Of a stretch of 64,000 nucleotides of DNA, positions 57,822 through 64,000 are shown piece after piece; position 1 is the first letter of the stretch; every line of letters starts with the position of its first letter. Under the pieces are notes generated by a model. That model was not told where the DNA came from. It searched no databases and was given only the letters and a program-made list of their open reading frames with translations. The position numbers and the translations under genes were made by a program. Source of the DNA: Planctomycetota bacterium (GTDB taxonomy: Bacteria > Planctomycetota > Planctomycetia > Gemmatales > Gemmataceae). The stretch covers positions 42,132 to 106,131 of the forward strand of contig JACPPF010000132.1 in NCBI GenBank assembly GCA_016191165.1, read 5' to 3'.

Positions 57822-58427
57822 ATGAGCACCGTAACGTTGCGTGAGCCAATAGGCGAATCAGCCATTGAGCTTTTCCCAAGCGATGAGCTTTACGAGATCA
57901 TTGACGGCCAACGAGTGGAGCTTCCCCCCATGGCGATCTATTCCGTGTGGTTCGCGTCGGTGCTTCATGGGTATCTCACATTGTACGCGCGAACGAAAGG
58001 GATGGGGCGCGCGTTGAGTGAGGCTCTTTTCCGTTTGCCCGCGCCGGCCGATCGGAACCGCCGGCCCGACGTAGCTTTTGTTTCTTACCAACGCTGGCCC
58101 AAAAATCGCTCGGTGCCGCGCACGGGCAACGCCTGGAACGTCGTGCCGAATGTCGCGATTGAGGTTGTCAGCCCGAGCGACGGCGCGGATGAATTGGAAG
58201 ACAAGATTGGCGAATACCTTCGTGCTGGCGTCGAACTCGTGTGGGTGGTCTATCCGCTTCACACCAAAGTTTATGTCCATGAGAGCGCCAAGCAGGTGCG
58301 CGTTCTTTCGATCGACGATGAACTCGACGGCGGCACGGTTCTTCCTGGCTTCAAACTGGCCTTGAGCGAATTGTTCGCCGAGGCGGGCGAGAATCCGGCG
58401 GAAGGCAACGGCTCGGCAGTCCCGTGA
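57822..58427 (+). CDS. Uma2 family (DUF820) nuclease-like protein
   Basis: 201 residues. The PD-(D/E)XK core appears as NRRPDVAFVS (D), then VAIEVVSPSDGADELEDKIGE (E-V and K), then the helix YLRAGVELVWVVYPLHTKVYV. The Uma2 family is very abundant in cyanobacteria and planctomycetes; a restriction-type nuclease role is inferred and its biology is unclear. The ATG at 57822 is five codons inside a longer frame. Confidence 0.85.
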   Translation: MSTVTLREPIGESAIELFPSDELYEIIDGQRVELPPMAIYSVWFASVLHGYLTLYARTKGMGRALSEALFRLPAPADRNRRPDVAFVSYQRWPKNRSVPRTGNAWNVVPNVAIEVVSPSDGADELEDKIGEYLRAGVELVWVVYPLHTKVYVHESAKQVRVLSIDDELDGGTVLPGFKLALSELFAEAGENPAEGNGSAVP

Positions 58428-58643
58428 GGCGGCTCATTTTTCGATGGACAGGCAGAACGTCAGCGCGTTCTCACCGTTGTTCGCGCGATTTGTCGACGGC
58501 CGCATTCGAGCCAGCATATTACGGTGGAGGCATTTTCGTGCGAGCCGGGCGAGCGGGCGGTGATGGATTAGATTGCGTGAGAAATTGGACCCCGACCAAG
58601 CGTTGGTTGACAGGGCGGAGTTCCCGTATCGGAGGTAAAGAAG

Positions 58644-58800
58644 AGTTTCTCGCAAAGGCGCAAAGGACGCAAAGGAAGTTCGGCGGCGTTGTAGTGGTCG
58701 GCCAGAATCGGTGGCGAGAGTGCGATGTCGGTCCCGACGGACAACACGTGTTCGCTCTCTTTCCTTCCCTTTGCGTCCTTTGCGCCTTTGCGCGGAACAA
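58644..58800. repeat. CGCAAAG inverted repeat, left of the GxxExxY gene
   Basis: GTTTCTCGCAAAGGCGCAAA (58645-) faces TTTGCGTCCTTTGCGCCTTT (58770-), an arm of about 30 bases with few mismatches. The right arm ends 14 bases before the GxxExxY ATG. The stretch 58428-58643 holds nothing I recognise. Confidence 0.85.
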
Positions 58801-58813
58801 GCAGGGGAGAACC

Positions 58814-59197
58814 ATGAGCGAGAATGACCTGTCAGCGATCATTGTCGACGCTGCGTTGAAGGTTCATCGCACTCTCGGGCCCGGGTTGTTAGAGAGCGTC
58901 TACGAAAGTGCGCTGGCCCTGGAATTACGCAAACGAGGACTCACAGTCGAGGTGCAGAAGGAGATCCCCGCCTTCTACGAGGGCGTGGAACTGGGTATCG
59001 GCTTTCGCGCCGACCTGATCATTAACGGCCTCGTCCTCATCGAACTGAAGTCGGTTGAGACGGTGAAAGACGTATTCAAGAAGACGACGTTGACCTACCT
59101 GCGTCTGACTGGTTTGCGCCTCGGCCTGTTGATGAACTTCAACGAAGCCCTGCTCAAGGATGGTATTAAGCGCATCGTGAACGGCCTTCCTGACTGA
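58814..59197 (+). CDS. GxxExxY family protein
   Basis: 127 residues. The naming motif is G-P-G-L-L-E-S-V-Y-E in HRTLGPGLLESVYESALALE. A PD-(D/E)XK-like core follows: FRADLIINGLVLIELKSVE (D...E-x-K) then TYLRLTGLRLGLLMNFNEAL. The family (PF13366, PDDEXK_3) is widespread and of unknown role; the nuclease-like core is clear. AGGGGAGAACC precedes the ATG. It lies exactly between two CGCAAAG inverted repeats, an association I recall from other genomes. Confidence 0.9.
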   Translation: MSENDLSAIIVDAALKVHRTLGPGLLESVYESALALELRKRGLTVEVQKEIPAFYEGVELGIGFRADLIINGLVLIELKSVETVKDVFKKTTLTYLRLTGLRLGLLMNFNEALLKDGIKRIVNGLPD

Positions 59198-59200
59198 TGT

Positions 59201-59291
59201 GTTTCGCGCAAAGACGCAAAGAGCGCAAGGGAAAAATAGAAGGATTTGGCCCTCTGTTTTTTCTTTGCGTCCTTTGCGCCTTTGCGAGAAA
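59201..59291. repeat. CGCAAAG inverted repeat, right of the GxxExxY gene
   Basis: GTTTCGCGCAAAGACGCAAA (59201-) faces TTTGCGTCCTTTGCGCCTTT (59265-) over an arm of about 28 bases. It starts 4 bases after the GxxExxY stop and ends 18 bases before the redoxin start. Confidence 0.85.
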
Positions 59292-59308
59292 TAAGGATTC
59301 AAAAAGCC

Positions 59309-59965
59309 ATGCTCGCGCAATTGACAAGATTGATTCTCCTCTTCGTGGCCCTTCAGTTGGCCGCTCCCGCCCACGGCCAAGCCGTCCCCTCGCGCCAGCC
59401 GTCGAATGCGCACCATGAACGGATAGGTCTTACGGCAACGAAGGTGCGCAACCAAACAGGTCAGCGCGAATTCCTGGATCTCAACGGCCGCCCGCACACG
59501 CCGATGTCGCAGCCAAAAAAGAAGGCGACGGTGCTGTTCTTTCTGCTGCCCGATTGCCCGGTGTCGAATTCGTACGCGCCGGAGATCAAACGCATTTGCA
59601 AGGACTACGAGGCAAAAAAGGTCGCCCTGTATATCGTCCATGCCGATCCGGATGTGTCCGCCGACATGGCGAATAAGCACGCGAAGGCGTATGGCCTTGC
59701 CTGCCCCGTGTTGCGCGATCCGACGCATGTGCTCGTCAAGGCGACCGGCGTGACGATGGCGCCGGAGGTCGCGCTGCTCGGACCGGACGGCAAGGTGCGC
59801 TATCGGGGTCGAATCGATGACATCTATGTGGATTATGGCAAACGCCGGCCCGCGCCGACGCAGCGCGATCTGCGCAACGCTCTCGACGCGGTCTTGCTGA
59901 GTAAGGCCATTCTGTCGCCGACGACGAAAGTTATCGGTTGCTACTTGCCTGAGCCGAGAAAGTGA
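59309..59965 (+). CDS. Redoxin-domain (AhpC/TSA-like) exported protein
   Basis: 218 residues from ATG 59309, which opens a signal peptide (LTRLILLFVALQLAAPAHGQ). The thioredoxin-like fold shows as TVLFFLLPDCPVSNSYAPEI, with a single cysteine where TlpA-type proteins have CxxC, and GVTMAPEVALLGPDGKVRYRGRIDD with the cis-proline. It could act as a peroxidase-like or metallochaperone domain. A longer frame through the CGCAAAG repeat is rejected. The next gene follows after 98 bases. Confidence 0.85.
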   Translation: MLAQLTRLILLFVALQLAAPAHGQAVPSRQPSNAHHERIGLTATKVRNQTGQREFLDLNGRPHTPMSQPKKKATVLFFLLPDCPVSNSYAPEIKRICKDYEAKKVALYIVHADPDVSADMANKHAKAYGLACPVLRDPTHVLVKATGVTMAPEVALLGPDGKVRYRGRIDDIYVDYGKRRPAPTQRDLRNALDAVLLSKAILSPTTKVIGCYLPEPRK

Positions 59966-60063
59966 AACCTCGACCGCCCCGGCCGAGTAGCATCTACCAT
60001 GTCGCTGCCGGCAGGGCAACTGTTTGCCACCGTCCCCGAGCGGCGAAATCGAAAGGCCCCACC

Positions 60064-61461
60064 ATGCGACTGTACTCGAATCTTGCCGTGATTTTTCTTT
60101 GTGGCGCCGGCGTCGCGTCCGCGCAGGACAAGACCGCGCCGACGTTCACCAAGGACGTCGCTCCCATCGTCTTTGACAACTGCATGACCTGCCATCGACC
60201 CGGTGAAGCGGCGCCGTTTTCGCTTCTCACGTTCCAGGACGCCAAGAAGCGAGGAAAATTGATCGCGCAGGTGACGCAATCGAAACAAATGCCGCCGTGG
60301 AAGGCAGCGACGGGCGATGTCGCTTTCCGCAGTGATCGCCGGCTCAAGGCGGAACAGATCGCCGTCCTGCAAAAGTGGGTCGCGGCCGGGATGCCCGAAG
60401 GCGACAAGAAAGATCTGCCGGCGGCGCCGAAGTTCGCGTCGGAATGGGCGCTGGGCAAGCCGGACCTCGTCGTCAAGATGCCCAAGGCCTATCGCGTGCC
60501 GGCGGAGGGGCGCGACATTTATCGCAATTTCGCCATCTCGCTGGGCCTGAAGGAAGACAAGTGGGTCAAGGCAATCGACTTTCGGCCCAGCGCCTCGTCC
60601 GTCGTGCATCACACGCTGTTCTTCCTCGACACGACGGGCACCGCGGCCAAGCTCGAAGCTGCCAGCGGTCAAGTCGGCACAAGCGGCGCCATGGGTGCGC
60701 TCGGGCGCGGCGGCAAGGGCAAAGGCGGACTCGGCGCCCTGGGCGGACTCGGCGGTAGCTCGCAAACCGGCAGCCTCGGCGGCTGGGCACTCGGCGCGCA
60801 GGCTCGCACGTTACCCGACGGTCTCGCCTATCACCTCCCCAAGGGGGCCGACCTCATTCTCTCCACACACTTCCACCCTTCAGGCAAGGCCGAGGACGAG
60901 GCTTCCACCGTTGCTTTCTACTTCGCCGACAAGCCGCCCGCCCAGCGCTTCATGGGGTTGCAACTCCCCTTCGGCTTCGGCATTCTGGCCGGCATCGACA
61001 TTCCGGCCGGCAAGAAGGATTTCAGCATCGAAGACACTTACGTCCTCCCCGTGGATGTCAAGGCCTTTGGCATCAGCGCTCATGCCCATTACATCGCCAA
61101 GGATTTCAACGTCACCGCCACGCTGCCAAATGGCAAGACGAAAACTTTGCTGCGTATCCCTGACTGGGACTTCGGCTGGCAGGAGCAGTATCGCTTCAAC
61201 GATTTCCTCGATTTGCCCAGGGGAACGAAGCTCCACGCCAAGATCACTTACGACAACTCGGCCCAGAACCCGCGCAACCCGACCGACCCGCCGCGCCGCG
61301 TCCGCTGGGGCAAGCAATCCACGGACGAAATGGGCAGCATCACGCTGCAAGTCGTGGCTGCGCGAGAGGAGGACTTTCCGCGTTTGCAGACCGGTTACCG
61401 CCAACACATTCGCGACGCGGCGATTCGCGCGGCGTTGAAGAAGTTCGGGAAGAATCGGTAG
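60064..61461 (+). CDS. Heme CxxCH plus copper type II monooxygenase-like protein
   Basis: 465 residues from ATG 60064; signal peptide about 1-20. A cytochrome-like domain carries CMTCH (C40-H44) and the KQMPPWKA segment. The copper-binding halves follow, as in ascorbate-dependent peptidylglycine-type monooxygenases: H182-H183 in VVHHTLFF, H269 and H271 in STHFHPSG, and H340/H342 in SAHAHYIAK. A glycine-rich insert (about 205-245) lies between the first and second histidine sets. The heme/copper combination next to a redoxin recurs in planctomycetes and acidobacteria; the substrate is not known. Confidence 0.83.
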   Translation: MRLYSNLAVIFLCGAGVASAQDKTAPTFTKDVAPIVFDNCMTCHRPGEAAPFSLLTFQDAKKRGKLIAQVTQSKQMPPWKAATGDVAFRSDRRLKAEQIAVLQKWVAAGMPEGDKKDLPAAPKFASEWALGKPDLVVKMPKAYRVPAEGRDIYRNFAISLGLKEDKWVKAIDFRPSASSVVHHTLFFLDTTGTAAKLEAASGQVGTSGAMGALGRGGKGKGGLGALGGLGGSSQTGSLGGWALGAQARTLPDGLAYHLPKGADLILSTHFHPSGKAEDEASTVAFYFADKPPAQRFMGLQLPFGFGILAGIDIPAGKKDFSIEDTYVLPVDVKAFGISAHAHYIAKDFNVTATLPNGKTKTLLRIPDWDFGWQEQYRFNDFLDLPRGTKLHAKITYDNSAQNPRNPTDPPRRVRWGKQSTDEMGSITLQVVAAREEDFPRLQTGYRQHIRDAAIRAALKKFGKNR

Positions 61462-61484
61462 ACCGCGAAAAAAGGAATCCGCAA

Positions 61485-63599
61485 TCAGCTGGCAATCCGG
61501 ATGTCCGCCAGTTCTTCCTTGACCGCCGCGTAATGGCTCGGCTCCATGCTGAAGCTGGCCGTGCCGCTCGTCACGTTGCGCAGGTCGCTCGTGTAGCCGA
61601 AAAGCTCCGCGAGCGGGATGTAAGCGTGCAACATGCAGCGGCCCTTGTCGCTGGACAGGTTCAGGATGTTGCCCCGCCGGCGGTTGATGTCGCCGGCCAG
61701 CGTGCCCTGGAAATTCGAGGGGGCCAGCACGACCACGTTCATGATCGGCTCAAGGATCACGAGGCCTGCCATCGCCTGAGCGTCGCGGAAGCTTTCAATC
61801 GCCGCCAGCTTGAAGGTGTCGGCGGAACTGTCCACATCGTGAGCCTTGCCGTCGATCAGGCTCGCCCGCACGTCCACCAGCGGGAAGCCGTACTTGGCGC
61901 CTTTCTGGCAGCCGATGCGAAAGCCCTGTTCGACGGACGGAATATATTCTCGCGGCACGGCTCCGCCGAAGATCTCATCCACGAAGTAGATGTTGTTCGG
62001 ATCGGGTTTTTCACCGTCGTCGGCTTCCTCGAGTTCCAGGTGGATCTGTTCGATCATTTCTTTGGAGAGCGGTTCATAACGCATCTTGATGACAGCGTAT
62101 TTGCCTCGGCCGCCGGATTGCTTGATGTAGCGCGTCTCGAACTCGATCGGCTTGGTGAGCGTCTGGCGATAGGCAACCATCGGTTTGCCAACGGAGACCT
62201 GGACGCCGTGATCGCGCTGGAGCTTGTGGATCGACACTTCGAGGTGCAATTCGCCCATGCCGCTGATGATGAGCTGATTGGTCTCGGGGTCGGTCTTGGT
62301 TTTGAGAGTCGGGTCGTCGCGCACCATCTTGCCGAGCGCCTCGGCCAGCCTCGTCTCATCGACGTTTTTGGCCGGGATGATCGCCTGGGAGATCACCGGT
62401 TCGGGGAAGCGGATTTCTTCCAACATGACCGGTTTGTCCTCGGCGCACAGGGTGTGCCCGGTGGAAGTGTATTTCAACCCGACGACGGCGACGATCTCGC
62501 CCGCGCCGGCGCTTTCGAGCCGATCGCGCCGGTCGCCGAACAGGCGATAGATGTGGCTGATACGTTCCGATTTCTTGACGATGGGGTTGGTGATCGTATC
62601 GCCCGGCCTCAAGACGCCGGAATAAATGCGCAGGAACACGAGATCCCCGTGCTTCTCGCTGACAGTCTTGAAGGCCAGAGCGGCGAACGGCTCGCTGTCA
62701 TCGGGCTTGCGCTGCACCTCCTCCTTGGTCTTGGGCACCATGCCGCGCACGGGCGGGCGATCCGCGGGGGACGGCAAATAATCGGTGATGGCATCCAGGA
62801 GGAGTCGCACGCCGTAGTATTCCTTCGAGGAACCGCAATGCACCGGCGTAAGCTTGCCGTTGAGCGTGCCAACGCGCAGGGCGTGGCGGATCATCTCCTC
62901 GGTGACAGGAGTCCCCTCGAGAACGGCGGTCAACAATTCATCACACCCATGCGATGCAGCTTCCAGGAGTTCCTCGTGGGCCTGTTTTGCCTCGTCCATG
63001 TACTTGGCAGGGATGTCAACCCAGTTGTACCTGAAATGGGCGGGATCGTTGGGGTCCTGCTTCCACATTTTCATGCGAATGAGGTCGATGACGCCCTCGA
63101 ACTGCTCGCTTTGCCCGGCCGGAATCGTGCAGACGGCGGGAATGATCGACAGTTTTTCTTTCATCTGCCGGATGCAGTCGTTGAAGTCGGCGCCCATGCG
63201 GTCGAGCTTGTTGACGAAAGCGATGCGCGGCACGTTGTGGTTGTTCGCCTGGTACCAGACGGTTTCGGATTGCACCTCGACGCCGCCGACGGCGCAGAAG
63301 ACGCCGACCGCGCCATCGAGGACGCGCAGCGAGCGTTCGACCTCGGCCGTGAAATCGACGTGGCCGGGGGTGTCGATGAGGGTGAAGCGGTGGTCTTTCC
63401 ATTCCAGCGAGACGGCGGCGCTGTTGATGGTGATGCCCTTGGCTTTTTCGAGCGGATCGAAGTCGGTGGTGGTGTTGCCGTCATCGACGTCGCCGGATTT
63501 GTGCTTGGAACCTCCGTAGTAGAGGATGCGCTCGGTGGTGGTGGTCTTGCCGGCGTCCACGTGGGCAATGATGCCGATATTGCGCAGTTTGTCGAGCAT
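61485..63599 (-). CDS. fusA: Translation elongation factor G
   Basis: 704 residues from ATG 63599. GTP-binding motifs are AHVDAGKTT (12-20), DTPGHVDFTAE and NKLDRMGAD. Domain II, III, IV (SGGRGKYAVIKMRYEP) and V are complete. Switch I reads DDGNTTTDFDPLEKAKGIT instead of the classical HDGAATMDWM, typical of planctomycete-type EF-G paralogues; several copies may exist in the genome. It moves the ribosome along mRNA. The frame stays open upstream to 63941, entering a Crp-like fragment. Confidence 0.94.
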   Translation of the reverse strand: MLDKLRNIGIIAHVDAGKTTTTERILYYGGSKHKSGDVDDGNTTTDFDPLEKAKGITINSAAVSLEWKDHRFTLIDTPGHVDFTAEVERSLRVLDGAVGVFCAVGGVEVQSETVWYQANNHNVPRIAFVNKLDRMGADFNDCIRQMKEKLSIIPAVCTIPAGQSEQFEGVIDLIRMKMWKQDPNDPAHFRYNWVDIPAKYMDEAKQAHEELLEAASHGCDELLTAVLEGTPVTEEMIRHALRVGTLNGKLTPVHCGSSKEYYGVRLLLDAITDYLPSPADRPPVRGMVPKTKEEVQRKPDDSEPFAALAFKTVSEKHGDLVFLRIYSGVLRPGDTITNPIVKKSERISHIYRLFGDRRDRLESAGAGEIVAVVGLKYTSTGHTLCAEDKPVMLEEIRFPEPVISQAIIPAKNVDETRLAEALGKMVRDDPTLKTKTDPETNQLIISGMGELHLEVSIHKLQRDHGVQVSVGKPMVAYRQTLTKPIEFETRYIKQSGGRGKYAVIKMRYEPLSKEMIEQIHLELEEADDGEKPDPNNIYFVDEIFGGAVPREYIPSVEQGFRIGCQKGAKYGFPLVDVRASLIDGKAHDVDSSADTFKLAAIESFRDAQAMAGLVILEPIMNVVVLAPSNFQGTLAGDINRRRGNILNLSSDKGRCMLHAYIPLAELFGYTSDLRNVTSGTASFSMEPSHYAAVKEELADIRIAS

Positions 63600-63659
63600 A
63601 AACGTTTCAATCCGCCCCTGGTCTGGTGACCGGGGGAAACACTGCGGTCGCAAAAGCAC

Positions 63660-63872
63660 TCGTATCAAGGAACTCGCGAAAAGCTCGCCGCGACGCGCCG
63701 TGTGCAGGATCACGAGGTGATCGTCGATCGAGCGGCGGATGAGCCGGAGCCGGCCGTTTTCGACCCGATATATCGCGGCGGCCGGGGCACCTTGCTCGAA
63801 CAGAACCTCGCCGCCGGCGAGTTCGCGAACCGCGCTCGCGGCCTCCAGCGAGGACGGCAACGCGCCCGACAC
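63660..63872 (-). pseudogene. Crp/Fnr cyclic-nucleotide-binding domain fragment
   Basis: In the same frame as EF-G lies ELAGGEVLFEQGAPAAAIYR, then ENGRLRLIRR and ARRGELFAS, which is the first half of a Crp/Fnr cNMP-binding beta roll. The second half, the dimer helix and the HTH are missing. Start could be GTG 63872 or ATG 63941. It is probably a gene remnant truncated next to fusA, although a fusion product cannot be excluded because no stop separates it from EF-G. Confidence 0.55.
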
Positions 63873-63909
63873 CTCGACTGGCGAGACGGCTCGCGCGCTC
63901 CCCTGCCTC

Positions 63910-64000
63910 TCAGTGCCGCCATTCACTGGTGGGCGCCACATTCTCGCCGAGCGGCACGGCGGTCGCGGCAGGCAACGCTACCGGCGCCTCGCCCGTCTGA
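63910..64000 (-). CDS. Possible C-terminal tail of a gene beyond the window
   Basis: A minus-strand frame enters from the right edge and ends at TGA 63912-63910; the visible 29 residues (VALPAATAVPLGENVAPTSE near the end) are hydrophobic then polar. No family can be assigned from so little. Confidence 0.3.
   Translation of the reverse strand, partial: QTGEAPVALPAATAVPLGENVAPTSEWRH

Noticed and set aside
58644..59291. CRISPR array
   Set aside because: The CGCAAAG units are few, inverted in pairs and flank a gene; there are no regularly spaced direct repeats with unique spacers and no cas genes. The 31128 and 43862 tandem repeats have no spacers.
61533..63629. A 698-codon open frame on the plus strand opposite fusA
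   Set aside because: It mirrors the EF-G gene exactly; high GC makes the antisense frame open. No recognisable domain, and EF-G motifs on the other strand are complete.

Overview
The window looks like chromosomal DNA of a planctomycete, most likely of the Gemmata lineage (Gemmatales). The evidence is the family content: proteins with planctomycete cytochrome and PSD1 domains (PSCyt1/DUF1549/DUF1553), a DUF1501 protein, DUF1571, DUF1573 and ThuA-like exported proteins, WXG100 and FtsK-like proteins, and GC-rich intergenic DNA full of long inverted repeats. The assignment rests on family recognition, not on a database search.

Layout. 0-8 kb: end of a DUF6807-like gene, a GNAT acetyltransferase, a zinc-ribbon/HEAT-repeat membrane protein, tRNA-Ser(GCU), a large PSCyt/PSD1 protein, a cupin and a CNNM/CBS membrane protein. 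8-13 kb (minus strand): part of a Tad/Flp pilus locus (two Flp pilins, prepilin peptidase, CpaB, secretin), preceded by a good match to a cyclic-di-GMP-I (GEMM) riboswitch. 13-24 kb: a second DUF1549/DUF1553 protein, a sugar-phosphate isomerase-like protein, thyX-rho-ndk, an HU-like protein, ThuA, DUF1501, a methyltransferase, DUF1571 and a metallo-beta-lactamase-fold hydrolase. 24.6-41.95 kb: a complete 14-subunit complex I operon, nuoA to nuoN in order. It is interrupted by a DUF433/DUF5615 toxin-antitoxin-like pair between nuoE and nuoF and by two envelope proteins between nuoF and nuoG. 42-49.4 kb: DUF4404, a cation diffusion facilitator, then a compact type VII secretion-like cluster (WXG100, a coiled-coil protein, a second small WRD-motif protein, a 1306-residue FtsK/SpoIIIE-type ATPase) and a ComF-like protein. 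49.8-57.7 kb: DUF1573, an HlyD/ABC exporter operon, an HtrA-like protease preceded by a second GEMM-like element, and an aldehyde dehydrogenase. 57.8-64 kb: a Uma2 nuclease-like protein, a GxxExxY protein framed by CGCAAAG repeats, a redoxin plus heme/copper monooxygenase-like pair, an EF-G gene, and a Crp/Fnr fragment lying in frame upstream of EF-G.

Cross-cutting signals. Long inverted repeats occupy many gene junctions, including most of the looser ones in the nuo operon, and several have entered coding sequence. The clearest case is in nuoN. A 109-bp segment bounded by a 12-bp direct repeat, with terminal inverted repeats and a 58-bp perfect palindrome at its core, interrupts the 3' end. 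Removing it restores a shorter frame with its own stop codon. The two GEMM-like leaders share one architecture but differ at ligand-contact positions, and in the second the likely Shine-Dalgarno sequence lies in the closing stem. Together with the WXG100/FtsK cluster these are the best candidates for new biology here.
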